Shown one piece after another: positions 17,802 to 26,227 of a stretch of DNA of 64,000 nucleotides; the stretch's first letter is position 1, and each line of letters starts with the position of its first letter. Source of the DNA: Afipia sp. Its GTDB lineage: Bacteria; Pseudomonadota; Alphaproteobacteria; Rhizobiales; Xanthobacteraceae. The translations under genes and the position numbers were made by a program. The stretch is from assembly GCA_017308575.1 (NCBI GenBank), contig JAFKEQ010000002.1:312832-376831 (forward strand), given 5' to 3'. The notes below the pieces were generated by a model. The model ran no database searches, was not told the origin of the DNA, and saw nothing but the letters and a program-made list of their open reading frames with translations.

Positions 17802-18074
17802 ATGGGCGTTCAACTCACTCCCGGCACGAGCCTGACAGTGATCGAGGGCAAGAGCGTTCTGTTTTCAGTGAAGACCGGCGAGTCCTATGGGCTGAATGCG
17901 ATGGCGGCTGAAATGCTCAAACTCTGCCTTGAAGGCGGGATCGATCATGCCGCGGAACGCCTCGCGAAGGACTACAGCGCGCCGGTCGAGGAGATCAGAG
18001 GCGATCTCGATGAACTCACACGAAGTCTGGTGCAGGCTAAACTGGTTCAGGTGACCGCGGGCCGGGGATCGTAA
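17802..18074 (+). CDS. PqqD-like RiPP recognition element (lasso B1)
   Basis: A 90-residue protein of the PqqD/RRE fold, which binds the leader peptide and hands the precursor to the protease and cyclase. The pattern fits the family: an N-terminal beta hairpin (VIEGKSVLFSVKTGESYGLN), then AAEMLKLCLEGG, a helical segment with VEEIRGDLDELTRSLVQAKL, and a short tail. It starts 2 bases after the ABC gene and shares its ribosome context, so it is cotranscribed. Its last 38 bases overlap the 3' end of the B2 gene, which is on the other strand. Confidence 0.85.
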   Translation: MGVQLTPGTSLTVIEGKSVLFSVKTGESYGLNAMAAEMLKLCLEGGIDHAAERLAKDYSAPVEEIRGDLDELTRSLVQAKLVQVTAGRGS

Positions 18075-18441
18075 AAGGATCGTAGGCCGCGACGACGGAG
18101 AAATCCTCCATGCCCGGGGTCGTCACGAACACGTCGTCGCCGCAGGTGACCCAGGCATGGCCGGAAAGAGGTGAGAGGCGCATGCCGATTTTAAGAGAGG
18201 CCGGATGGCCGTGGCGATTGAGGTTGAACCAGACGGCAATCGCTTGGTCGAGACATTCGATCCGCATCGGAAGCGCATTCAATCCGCGAAGCGCGCGTGC
18301 CGCGACAGCCTGTGCCGGTACTCGTTCGGGACGAGGCTTGACCCGCGTTCGTTCGCCCAGCCAATGAAACATCTGCACGGTCCGGTCGATGCCGAACAGC
18401 TTGGTTGACAGATGCGACAGTGACAGGACCGCGGCGCTCAT
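18037..18441 (-). CDS. Transglutaminase-like leader protease (lasso B2)
   Basis: A 134-residue protein matching the short cysteine-protease B2 family of split lasso systems (transglutaminase core 3). Cys63 sits in IECLDQAIAVWFNLNRHGHP, the expected C-L-x-x-A segment before an L-x-R-x-G-x-P loop, and His95 sits in SGHAWVTCGDD. Asp102 or Asp103 could complete a Cys-His-Asp triad. It would cut the leader from the core. It is transcribed against all other cluster genes, converging with B1 over 38 bp and diverging from the cyclase over 59 bp. This orientation is unusual for a lasso operon. Confidence 0.83.
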   Translation of the reverse strand: MSAAVLSLSHLSTKLFGIDRTVQMFHWLGERTRVKPRPERVPAQAVAARALRGLNALPMRIECLDQAIAVWFNLNRHGHPASLKIGMRLSPLSGHAWVTCGDDVFVTTPGMEDFSVVAAYDPFTIPGPRSPEPV

Positions 18442-18500
18442 CCCGGTTCGCCTTCTCCGATGATTTTGACTGAGCTAACCGATCAGGCCCTTCGAACGCA

Positions 18501-20276
18501 ATGACAACTTTCCCGCCCAGCGAAAAGGACGCCCATTCATTGACACTATCGGCGGCTATTCGGCTGCCATGCCGGGAGGGTACACTTTCTCTCGAAGGGA
18601 TCGTTCAACGGGTTGGCGGAGAGACCGGCGCGGCGGCGTTGCAGCGTCTTGTCGAGTTTATCGACCGCGAGGGACCAAGGGCCCTTGCGCGGGTCGAAGG
18701 CGATTTCGTCGCGCTGTTTCAGGTGCGCGACCATATCCATGCCTTCAAGAGCTTCACCTCGCAATATCAGATCTATTACCGCGAGGCCGATGGTCTGGTG
18801 TCCAATCGTCTGTTCGCGTTCTGGGACCGCGCGACGGGGCAATGGGACGACGACTATTTCGCCCGCCACGTCCTGATCGTTCCGGGTTACCAGTTTCTGT
18901 CGCGCGATACGCCGATCAAGGGTGTGGTTCGTGTGTTGCCCGGCGAGCTTGTCTCACTTGGTGCGCGCGTCGAGCGCCAGCAACCGGTCCGCCGCAACTA
19001 TGCGTACCGAATCGATCCCGGCCAGCGCCGCGAAGACGTCGCCCCGCAGGTGCTGCATCTGCTGCGCGACTCCATCAGGACGCGGCTGGCGGCCCGGCCA
19101 CAGGCCAGCATCTGCGTCGAGATTTCGGGCGGTCTCGATTCCTCGTTCATAGCCTGTCTGCTCGGCGAGCAATTATCCAGCGGCATTCGCGGCGTGATGT
19201 TCTCCCAGCCGCGATTGCCGTCGCATGCGATCAGCGAGCAATACGCGCGCGATGTCGCGGAGCGTTACGGGATCGAGCTTGTCGTACTGCCGCCAGAGGA
19301 GCTTCCCGTCGGGATGCCGGATGAGCCTGGCTATTCGGATGAGCCGAGCGATTTCTTCTGGTTCGGCGATATCTTCTCCCGCGCGGTCGCGGAACTGGCG
19401 GAGCCCAACTCCTATGTCTTCACCGGCTTCGGCGCGGATCAGTTGTTTCTTCGCTCCCCTGCGTTCCTTCCTTATCTTTTGCGACACAAACACTATCGCG
19501 CGTTCCGCGAGGCGCTGTCCGAGGTAAGCGGTCTGCTGTCGCGGGGGCAGGTCAGCGTCGCATGGCAGTGCCTGTTGTCGCAAATGCCCGCCGAACTGCA
19601 CCGCTGCCTGCAGCACGCATGGCCTTTCCGGGGATGGAATCCGTGGGACGTCTCCGACGTCAACATGGAGCGCGTGCTGACCGACGATGTGCCGTGGCTG
19701 CGTTGCGGAAAAAGTCTCACGGATTATTCGCGCGAGCGATATCTGAACGAGGTTGCGCTGGCCGGCGACGGCATCATTTGCGATGACTGGGGTTATTTTT
19801 CCGCGCCGCGCGCCGTGACGCAGGGGCATTTCAGCCGCAAGTCGCTGGTCGATGCATCGCCATACTGCGATCTGCCGTTGCTCGATTATGTCTACGATCA
19901 GGTCAGCGCGCTGCTCGTCCACGATTTCCGCGGCCGCTACAAGGAGCTTTTGCGAGAGGCTCAAAAAGGGATCGTCCCCGAGACTCTCCGCAACCGCCAG
20001 AACGATACGTTCGTCTTCAATTCGTTCCAGATCGCTTATATCGATGCGTCGAAGGACCGCTTTCACGATCTTCTCAATGGCGTCGATGAGGGGTGGATCG
20101 ACGTCAAGGCCGCGCGCTTGGCGCTTCAGCAACTGTCGTTTGGCATGGCGTCGTCATCGACGCGCTCGGTGATGGCTCTTTTGGGATATCTTCAGTGGCG
20201 GAAAATATTTCTCGATCATTGCCGCGCGCCGAACGGCATTATCGACGATGGATTCTTTCAGGCCCGCGCGAAGTAG
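18501..20276 (+). CDS. Asparagine synthetase-like lasso cyclase (C)
   Basis: A 591-residue relative of class B asparagine synthetase. The synthetase domain has the ATP-pyrophosphatase loop SGGLDSS near residues 209-215 and a FTGFGADQLFLR segment, the place of the usual G-G-x-G-x-D-E motif. The N-terminal part is glutaminase-like but lacks the catalytic Cys2 (it begins MTTFPPSEK). Lasso cyclases of this type activate an Asp/Glu side chain with ATP and close a macrolactam with the new N-terminus. The other genes of the set (A, D, B1, B2) lie directly upstream, which supports this over a true asparagine synthetase. It has its own upstream gap shared with B2. Confidence 0.87.
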   Translation: MTTFPPSEKDAHSLTLSAAIRLPCREGTLSLEGIVQRVGGETGAAALQRLVEFIDREGPRALARVEGDFVALFQVRDHIHAFKSFTSQYQIYYREADGLVSNRLFAFWDRATGQWDDDYFARHVLIVPGYQFLSRDTPIKGVVRVLPGELVSLGARVERQQPVRRNYAYRIDPGQRREDVAPQVLHLLRDSIRTRLAARPQASICVEISGGLDSSFIACLLGEQLSSGIRGVMFSQPRLPSHAISEQYARDVAERYGIELVVLPPEELPVGMPDEPGYSDEPSDFFWFGDIFSRAVAELAEPNSYVFTGFGADQLFLRSPAFLPYLLRHKHYRAFREALSEVSGLLSRGQVSVAWQCLLSQMPAELHRCLQHAWPFRGWNPWDVSDVNMERVLTDDVPWLRCGKSLTDYSRERYLNEVALAGDGIICDDWGYFSAPRAVTQGHFSRKSLVDASPYCDLPLLDYVYDQVSALLVHDFRGRYKELLREAQKGIVPETLRNRQNDTFVFNSFQIAYIDASKDRFHDLLNGVDEGWIDVKAARLALQQLSFGMASSSTRSVMALLGYLQWRKIFLDHCRAPNGIIDDGFFQARAK

Positions 20277-20328
20277 GCGTGGGTGGCCCGGAACTGTCAT
20301 CGGAGCAATTCGGGGCGAAGCGGTCTGA

Positions 20329-20997
20329 CTAGGATGCCGATGGATTGTCGGTATCCATCGCCCCGACGCGGTCGTAGGCCTCGACCAGATGTTTACGCAT
20401 CAGTTCGGCAGCGCCCTCGGTGTCGCCGCGGATCATGCTGTCGAGAATGCGGCCGTGTTCTTTCCACACGCTCACGGACATTCCCGGATGGCGCAGCACC
20501 TTGCCCATCGCACGGCGCAGATGACGCCAGTGCAGCCGCATCGTCTCCGCGATCAGCGGATTGCCGGACACCTCGTAGATAAACGAGTGGAAGTCCATGT
20601 CGGCTTTCAGCGCGGCGCCCGCATCGCCCGAGGCGACAACGCTGCGCCCGTGTTCGACCAGTTCGCGCCCGCGCGCGATGGCCTCCTTGGTGAGCCGCGG
20701 CGTGGCCAGTGTGACCGCCAGTGGCTCGACCGCCGAACGGACCTGATAGATCGCGGCGAAGAAATCGGGATCGACCGGCGTGACCGTCAGTCCCTGACGC
20801 CCTTGCGCGAGAAAGCCCTGCGCTTTGAGGACCGCCAGCGCATGCGTCACCGGTTGCCGCGAGACGTTCAGGCGTTCGGCGATGTTTTCCTGCGTCAGCC
20901 GTTCGCCCGGTTTGAAGGTCCCGTCACACAGGGCGTCGAGGATCACGTCATAGACCTGATCGACCAGGCTTTTCGGCGGGGTGAGGGATTCCAGCAC
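20329..20997 (-). CDS. GntR family transcriptional regulator (FadR/FCD subfamily)
   Basis: A 222-residue regulator. Residues about 10-75 form the winged-helix domain, including FKPGERLTQENIAERLNVSR. Residues about 85-215 form an FCD ligand domain with the metal/ligand residues of DMDFHSFIYEVSGN and EHGRILDSMIRGD. Start is GTG at 20997. It diverges from the phytanoyl-CoA dioxygenase-like gene over 174 bp, so it most likely controls that gene or itself in response to a small acid. It is tail-to-tail with the lasso cyclase and probably unrelated to it. Confidence 0.88.
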   Translation of the reverse strand: MLESLTPPKSLVDQVYDVILDALCDGTFKPGERLTQENIAERLNVSRQPVTHALAVLKAQGFLAQGRQGLTVTPVDPDFFAAIYQVRSAVEPLAVTLATPRLTKEAIARGRELVEHGRSVVASGDAGAALKADMDFHSFIYEVSGNPLIAETMRLHWRHLRRAMGKVLRHPGMSVSVWKEHGRILDSMIRGDTEGAAELMRKHLVEAYDRVGAMDTDNPSAS

Positions 20998-21171
20998 GCG
21001 TCCTCCGCATGTTCTTGCCGCACGGCCATCTCCGTAACCCTTGACTCAGGGCGAGCCCGGCTGCAAGCTGAGTTTAGAATACTGAATTCAGAATACAAGA
21101 CCGGATTACCGGCATGGCCCCGCGCAAAGGCGGGGCAGCGGCAAACAAAAATCAAACAGGGAGAATGCGTC

Positions 21172-21972
21172 ATGCGATTGAGTCAGGAGCAAATCGACCA
21201 ATTCCACACCGAAGGCTGGCTGCTGCTGCCCGAACTGTTCACGCCGGAAGAGGTCGATGTTCTGCGGCGCGAGGCGATTGCGATCTACGACCAGCACCGT
21301 CCTGAAGTGTGGCGCGAGAAGAACGGCGCGCCGCGCACCGCCTTCGCCGCTCACAAATACAATGAAGCCTTCCGGCTGCTGGGCGCGCATCCGCGCATGA
21401 TCGAACCTGTCGAGCAGGTGTTCGGCGAGCATGTCTACATGCATCAGTACAAGATCAACGCCAAGTCGGCCTTCACCGGCGAGGTCTGGCAGTGGCATCA
21501 GGACTACGGCACATGGAAGCGCGATGACGGCATGCCGCAGCCGCGCGCGATGAACATCTCGGTGTTTCTCGATGAGGTGATGCCGATCAACGGCCCTCTC
21601 ATGCTGGTGCCGCGCAGCCATAACGCCGGCGATCTCAAGGCCTCGCACGATCTGCAGACAACGTCCTATCCGCTGTGGACGCTGGACGAGGACACGGTGA
21701 CACGACTTGTCGCCGAAGGCGGCATTGTCGCGCCGACCGGCAAGCCCGGCAGCATGCTGATGTTCCACGGCAATCTGGTGCACGGTTCGGCCGGCAACAT
21801 CACGCCTTATCCGCGCAAGATCGTCTATCTCACGCTCAACTCGGTCTCGAACTATATCCGCACGCCGACGCGGCCTGAATTCATCGCGCATCAGGACTTC
21901 GCGCCGATCGTTCCGGTGGAGGACGACGCGCTGGTGCGTTATGCGCGCAGCCATCGCGAAGCGGCGGAATAG
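21172..21972 (+). CDS. Phytanoyl-CoA dioxygenase family protein
   Basis: A 266-residue Fe(II)/2-oxoglutarate oxygenase of the PhyH family. WQWHQDYGTW holds the His-x-Asp iron ligands, and NLVHGSAGN the distal His followed by the region that binds 2-oxoglutarate (an Arg in PRKIVYL). HTEGWLLLPELFTPEEVD at the N-terminus is typical of the family. The ATG at 21172 has AGGGAG 8 bases upstream, although the frame is open further up. It is divergent from a GntR regulator. The substrate cannot be named; the neighbours suggest breakdown of a small organic acid or branched compound. Confidence 0.85.
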   Translation: MRLSQEQIDQFHTEGWLLLPELFTPEEVDVLRREAIAIYDQHRPEVWREKNGAPRTAFAAHKYNEAFRLLGAHPRMIEPVEQVFGEHVYMHQYKINAKSAFTGEVWQWHQDYGTWKRDDGMPQPRAMNISVFLDEVMPINGPLMLVPRSHNAGDLKASHDLQTTSYPLWTLDEDTVTRLVAEGGIVAPTGKPGSMLMFHGNLVHGSAGNITPYPRKIVYLTLNSVSNYIRTPTRPEFIAHQDFAPIVPVEDDALVRYARSHREAAE

Positions 21973-21988
21973 CGCAGGCCATTTATGA

Positions 21989-22066
21989 TGCCCGGGCTTG
22001 CTCCGGGCACTCATGGCTTTAAAACGAGAGATATAAGGCGATGACGGCCGGGATGCGCCCGGCCGT
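21989..22066 (+). other. Two GC-rich hairpins between the PhyH-like and SAF-dehydrogenase genes
   Basis: The first hairpin pairs TGCCCGG (21989-21995) with CCGGGCA (22003-22009). The second pairs ACGGCCGGG (22044-22052) with CCCGGCCGT (22058-22066) over a 5-base loop. Neither is followed by a T-run, so they may be Rho-dependent or processing structures, or copies of a common rhizobial intergenic palindrome. Confidence 0.4.
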
Positions 22067-22120
22067 TGCGCTGATAACGTGGCGAATAACGCCAGACGTC
22101 ATTGCCGGAAACGCTCATCC

Positions 22121-23431
22121 ATGAATCTGCATCACCTTCTCGAAAAGCGTCGCGCGGCAGGCAAGCCTGTGCGCGTTGCTCTGATCGGCGCCGGCAAGTT
22201 CGGCTCGATGTTTCTGTCTCAGGTGCCGTACACACCGGGCCTTGAAGTCTCCGTGATTGTCGATCTCGACCCCGAGCGGGCGCGTGAAGCCTGCCGCACG
22301 GTGGGCTGGGACGCTGCACGGATTGCCGCGACAACCTTCACCAAGGACGGCATCGCGGCCATCGGCGGTGATATCGAAGTCGTGGTGGAAGCCACCGGAA
22401 ATCCGGCGGTCGGTATCCGCCATGCACGTGCGGCGATCGCGGCTGGCAAGCATATCGTGATGGTCAATGTCGAAGCCGATGTGCTCGCAGGTCCGTTATT
22501 GGCGGAGGAAGCCCGCAAGGTAGGCGTGGTCTATTCGCTGGCCTATGGCGATCAACCCGCACTGACCGCGGAGATGGTTGACTGGGCGCGCGCCACCGGC
22601 TTCAAGGTGGTCGCGGCCGGTAAGGGCACCAAATATCTGCCGATCTACCATGACGTGACGCCCGCTGGTGTATGGGGCCACTATGGCCTGACGGCTGCGG
22701 AAGCGCAGTCAGCGGGCATGAATCCGCAGATGTTCAATTCGTTTCTGGATGGCACCAAATCCGCTATCGAAATGGCGGCCATTGCCAATGCCACGGGGCT
22801 GGATGTGCCGTCGGGCGGTCTGCTGTTTCCGCCCTGCGGCGTGGATGATCTGCCGCACATCATGCGCCCGCGCGAGCAGGGCGGCGTGCTGGAGAAATCC
22901 GGAGTTGTCGAAGTCGTCTCGTCGCTGGAGCGCGACAGCCGTCTGGTGTTCCGCGATCTGCGCTGGGGTGTCTATGTGGTGCTGGAAGCGCCGAACGACT
23001 ATGCGGCGGATTGCTTCCGGCAATACGGCATGAAGACGGACTCGTCCGGGCGTTACGCGGCGATGTACAAGCCGTATCACCTGATCGGGCTCGAACTGAA
23101 TATCTCGGTGTTGTCTGCCGCGCTGCGCGGCGAACCGACAGGACAGCCGCAGGGCTTCAGGGGCGATGTTGCCGCCGTTGCCAAGAAGGACCTGCGCGCG
23201 GGCGATATGCTTGACGGCGAGGGAGGCTACACCGTCTGGGGCAAGCTGATGCCCGCAGCGGACAGCCTCAAGGCCAGCGCGCTGCCGATCGGTCTCGCGC
23301 ATCGCGTCAAGCTGACGCGCGATGTGGCCCATGGCGATGTCGTGCGTTGGTCGGATGTCGAGATCGATGCCAACGACGATGCCGTGGCCTATCGCAGGGC
23401 GATGGAAGCGATGTTCGCCGCCGCGCGCTGA
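22121..23431 (+). CDS. NAD(P)-dependent homoserine dehydrogenase-like oxidoreductase with SAF domain
   Basis: A 436-residue protein. The N-terminus VRVALIGAGKFGSMFLSQ is a Rossmann NAD(P) site, followed by DIEVVVEATGNPAVGIRHA as in homoserine-dehydrogenase-like proteins. The C-terminal about 90 residues, with KKDLRAGDMLDGEGGYTVWG, look like a SAF domain. This arrangement fits COG4091 (predicted homoserine dehydrogenases with SAF domain), whose members often act in sugar-acid catabolism rather than threonine synthesis. The ATG at 22121 is chosen because residues before it are not conserved in pattern. A hairpin with a T-rich tail follows the stop. Confidence 0.8.
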   Translation: MNLHHLLEKRRAAGKPVRVALIGAGKFGSMFLSQVPYTPGLEVSVIVDLDPERAREACRTVGWDAARIAATTFTKDGIAAIGGDIEVVVEATGNPAVGIRHARAAIAAGKHIVMVNVEADVLAGPLLAEEARKVGVVYSLAYGDQPALTAEMVDWARATGFKVVAAGKGTKYLPIYHDVTPAGVWGHYGLTAAEAQSAGMNPQMFNSFLDGTKSAIEMAAIANATGLDVPSGGLLFPPCGVDDLPHIMRPREQGGVLEKSGVVEVVSSLERDSRLVFRDLRWGVYVVLEAPNDYAADCFRQYGMKTDSSGRYAAMYKPYHLIGLELNISVLSAALRGEPTGQPQGFRGDVAAVAKKDLRAGDMLDGEGGYTVWGKLMPAADSLKASALPIGLAHRVKLTRDVAHGDVVRWSDVEIDANDDAVAYRRAMEAMFAAAR

Positions 23432-23457
23432 CGACGATCGGTCACTTTGACGTCGGC

Positions 23458-23495
23458 ATCGGTGCCGTTATGCGGCGCCGATAAGTTGTTGTTTT
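23458..23495 (+). terminator. Probable terminator after the SAF-domain dehydrogenase
   Basis: ATCGGTGCCG (23458-23467) pairs with CGGCGCCGAT (23473-23482) with one G-U wobble and a TTATG loop, followed within a few bases by GTTGTTTTTGG. This would end the PhyH/SAF transcript before the acyl-CoA dehydrogenase gene. Confidence 0.55.
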
Positions 23496-23556
23496 TGGAT
23501 TGTCTGGCAGGTTGCTTAGGTCGTAAAAATCCTTGGCAATCTGGAGAGCGATCACA

Positions 23557-24723
23557 ATGGACTTCGCGACCACCGACCAGCAGGACTCCATTCGTGACGC
23601 GATCGAGAAAATATGCAGCCAGTTTGACGACACCTATTGGCTGACCAAGGATCGCGAAGGCGGATTTCCGCACGAATTCTACGACGCGATCGCCAGGGCC
23701 GGATGGCTCGGCATCTGCATTCCGGAGCAGTTCGGCGGCTCCGGGCTCGGTATCATGGAAGCCGCGATCATGATGCGCGCGATTTCCGAAGCAGGCGGCG
23801 GCATGTCCGCCGCATCTGCGATCCACATGAATGTGTTCGGGCTCAATCCCGTGGTGGTGTTCGGCACCGACGAGCAGCGCGCGCGCATGCTCCCCGGCAT
23901 CGTGGAGGGGCGCGAGAAAGCGTGCTTCGGCGTCACCGAGCCCAACACGGGCCTCAACACCACGCAGTTGAAAACCCGCGCCGTGCGCAAGGGCGGCAGA
24001 TACATCGTCAACGGCCAGAAGGTGTGGATTTCCACCGCGCAGGTCGCGCACAAGATCCTTCTGCTGGCGCGCACCACGCCGCTTGAAGACGTCAAAAGCC
24101 CGACCCATGGGCTCAGCCTGTTCTATGCGGATTTCGACCGCGCGCGCATCACGGTCCACGAGATCGAGAAAATGGGCCGCAAGGCGATCGATTCGAACGA
24201 GCTGTTCATCGCCGATTTCGAGATTCCGGTGGAGGATCGGATCGGCGAAGAGGGGCGGGGCTTTGAATACATCCTTCACGGCATGAATCCGGAGCGCATC
24301 CTGATCGCGGCGGAGGCGGTCGGGCTCGGCAAGCTGGCGCTGTCGCGCGCCGCCGCCTACGCCAGGCAGCGCGTCGTCTTCAATCGCCCGATCGGGCAGA
24401 ATCAGGCGATCCAGCATCCGCTGGCAAAAAACTGGATGGAGCTTGAAGCCGCTTGGCTGATGACGATGTCGGCGGCATGGCAATACGATCAGGGCTTGCC
24501 GTGCGGACCCACCGCCAACAGCGCGAAATATCTGGCGGGAGAGGCAGGCTTCAACGCCTGCCAGCAGGCCGTCATGACCCACGGCGGTTTCGGCTATGCC
24601 AAGGAATACCATGTCGAGCGCTATCTGCGCGAGGTGATGATTCCCCGCATCGCGCCGATCAGCCCGCAGCTCATTCTCAGCTTCATCGGTGAGAAGGTTC
24701 TGGGTCTGCCGAAGTCTTACTAA
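23557..24723 (+). CDS. Acyl-CoA dehydrogenase
   Basis: A 388-residue flavoprotein oxidising an acyl-CoA to the enoyl-CoA, passing electrons to ETF. Visible features are CFGVTEPNTGLNTTQLKTRA (the first family signature region), VNGQKVWISTAQVA, and a C-terminal QAVMTHGGFGYAKEYHVER, matching the second signature. The catalytic glutamate is not assigned with certainty. The ATG at 23557 has GGAGAG 8 bases upstream. It stands between separate terminator and cupin units and is not part of the larger beta-oxidation operon at 26-32 kb, so its substrate may be a specific short or branched acyl-CoA. Confidence 0.9.
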   Translation: MDFATTDQQDSIRDAIEKICSQFDDTYWLTKDREGGFPHEFYDAIARAGWLGICIPEQFGGSGLGIMEAAIMMRAISEAGGGMSAASAIHMNVFGLNPVVVFGTDEQRARMLPGIVEGREKACFGVTEPNTGLNTTQLKTRAVRKGGRYIVNGQKVWISTAQVAHKILLLARTTPLEDVKSPTHGLSLFYADFDRARITVHEIEKMGRKAIDSNELFIADFEIPVEDRIGEEGRGFEYILHGMNPERILIAAEAVGLGKLALSRAAAYARQRVVFNRPIGQNQAIQHPLAKNWMELEAAWLMTMSAAWQYDQGLPCGPTANSAKYLAGEAGFNACQQAVMTHGGFGYAKEYHVERYLREVMIPRIAPISPQLILSFIGEKVLGLPKSY

Positions 24724-24844
24724 ACCGTCGCCCCGATCTCATCGTGATATTGCCGGCGTTGACCGCATCGCCCATATCTGGTGACGTAGCTGCGAATATG
24801 CGCAGGTTCATTCCTGCGTTTGTATGGATCAAAGAGAGAAAATC

Positions 24845-25363
24845 ATGGGCCACGACCACCATCATCATCCGCATGACCACTCCCACGGACATGACGACGA
24901 GCGATGGAAGCACGATGGCGTCCGTGTCATCCCCGGCAATCAGCTTGATCCGAACGTGCCGTCGACGGCCGGTATGGACCGCAAGGCGGCGATCAATTTC
25001 GCCCGGGTTGGCGCGCAGAAGCTGTGGGCGGGCACGGTCTCGATCAAGCCGGACGCCAAGACCGGCGCACATCATCACGGCCATCTCGAAAGCATCATCT
25101 ATGTCGTGAAAGGCAAGGCGCGCATGCGCTGGGGCGAGCATCTGCAGTTCACGGCCGAAGCCGGGCCGGGCGACTTCATCTTCGTGCCGCCCTATGTGCC
25201 GCATCAGGAGATCAACGCCAGTCCGGATGAAGTGCTGGAATGCGTACTGGTGCGCAGCGACGGCGAGGCCGTGGCGATCAACCTCGATATCGAGCCGGTG
25301 GAGAAGCCGGAGACGGTTCTGTGGGTCGATCCGATCCACCGCGATCCCGCGGAAAAGGCTTGA
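24845..25363 (+). CDS. Cupin-domain protein with His-rich N-terminus
   Basis: A 172-residue protein. Residues 2-16 include ten histidines (GHDHHHHPHDHSHGH), then a single cupin barrel. Cupin motif 1 is seen as GAHHHGHLESIIYVVKGKARM, with three closely spaced His and a Glu as metal ligands. Motif 2 is seen as GDFIFVPPYVPHQEIN. The likely role is a metal-dependent dioxygenase, isomerase or sensor; nothing fixes which. The start at 24845 follows an AGAGAG ribosome site; an ATG at 24824 in frame is less likely. A flavin reductase-like gene follows 15 bases later. Confidence 0.8.
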   Translation: MGHDHHHHPHDHSHGHDDERWKHDGVRVIPGNQLDPNVPSTAGMDRKAAINFARVGAQKLWAGTVSIKPDAKTGAHHHGHLESIIYVVKGKARMRWGEHLQFTAEAGPGDFIFVPPYVPHQEINASPDEVLECVLVRSDGEAVAINLDIEPVEKPETVLWVDPIHRDPAEKA

Positions 25364-25378
25364 GGGACTGCAAGTTCG

Positions 25379-25996
25379 ATGACCGAGGTGCATTATTACG
25401 AGCCGTCCGAAGGACATGGGCTGAAGCACGATCCGTTCAACGCCATTGTCGGCCCCCGGCCGATCGGCTGGATCGCGTCGCATGATGCGAAGGGGCATGT
25501 GAATCTTGCCCCCTACAGCTTCTTCAATGCGTTCTGTTATGTGCCGCCGATCATCGGGTTTTCCTCGACCGGCTGGAAGGACACCGTCTCCAATATTCAA
25601 GAGACGAAGGAATTCACCTGGAATCTGGTGACCAAGCATGTCGCCGAGCAGATGAACATGACGTCGGCCAGCGTGCCTCACGAGACCGACGAGTTCACCA
25701 TTTCCGGGCTGACCAAGGCGCCGTCGCGCAAGGTGAATGTCCCGCGGGTCGGCGAAAGCCTGGTGTCGTTCGAATGCAGGCTGACGCAGATGATCCAGCT
25801 TGAGGGTGTGGATGGCCGCAAGGCCGACGCCTGGGTCACGTTCGGCGAGGTGGTCGCCGTCCATATCGACAAGAGCCTGATCCGGGATGGCGTGTACCAG
25901 ACCGCCGAGGCCTATCCGATCCTGCGCGCGGGGCGGATGGGGGATTATGTCCAGGTTCGCCCGGACATGATGTTCGAGATGGTGCGTCCGCGGTAA
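25379..25996 (+). CDS. Flavin reductase-like / flavoredoxin family protein
   Basis: A 205-residue FMN-binding split-barrel protein. The N-terminal VGPRPIGWIASHDAKGHVNLAPYSFFNAF is the typical flavin reductase-like domain start, where phosphate and isoalloxazine are bound. KDTVSNIQETKEFTWNLV follows as the usual middle block. It lies 15 bases after the cupin gene and probably forms a two-gene unit with it. It may reduce flavin for an oxygenase or act directly on a small substrate. No partner oxygenase is evident beside it. Confidence 0.85.
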   Translation: MTEVHYYEPSEGHGLKHDPFNAIVGPRPIGWIASHDAKGHVNLAPYSFFNAFCYVPPIIGFSSTGWKDTVSNIQETKEFTWNLVTKHVAEQMNMTSASVPHETDEFTISGLTKAPSRKVNVPRVGESLVSFECRLTQMIQLEGVDGRKADAWVTFGEVVAVHIDKSLIRDGVYQTAEAYPILRAGRMGDYVQVRPDMMFEMVRPR

Positions 25997-26227
25997 GCTG
26001 CGGCGTTTGCGCTCAAGTCTCGGTGATCTTTCCGATTGTTAAGGCGGCCGGCCGGGAACGGAGGGCGGGCCTGCAGGTTATTGAGTCGCAGGTACTTTTG
26101 GGGACTTCCGCGCCGGGCGCGAGATAATATCGAAGATGCTTTCCAGATTTGCCCGGCTAGCTTTTTGGTGCTCGCCATGCCTCACTTTGACGGCTGGCTT
26201 TCCTGAACTCGGCATAAGGATTCTCCC

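Noticed and set aside
18501..20276. Reading the cyclase as a primary-metabolism asparagine synthetase (asnB)
   Set aside because: The N-terminal Cys2 nucleophile is missing and B1, B2, the exporter and a leader-motif precursor are adjacent, which fits lasso cyclase better.
20329..20997. Including the GntR regulator as the lasso cluster's regulator
   Set aside because: It is tail-to-tail with the cyclase and divergent from the dioxygenase-like gene, so it more likely controls the latter.
23389..24612. A 407-codon minus-strand frame opposite the acyl-CoA dehydrogenase
   Set aside because: The plus strand has a clear ribosome site and both acyl-CoA dehydrogenase signatures; the reverse frame has none.
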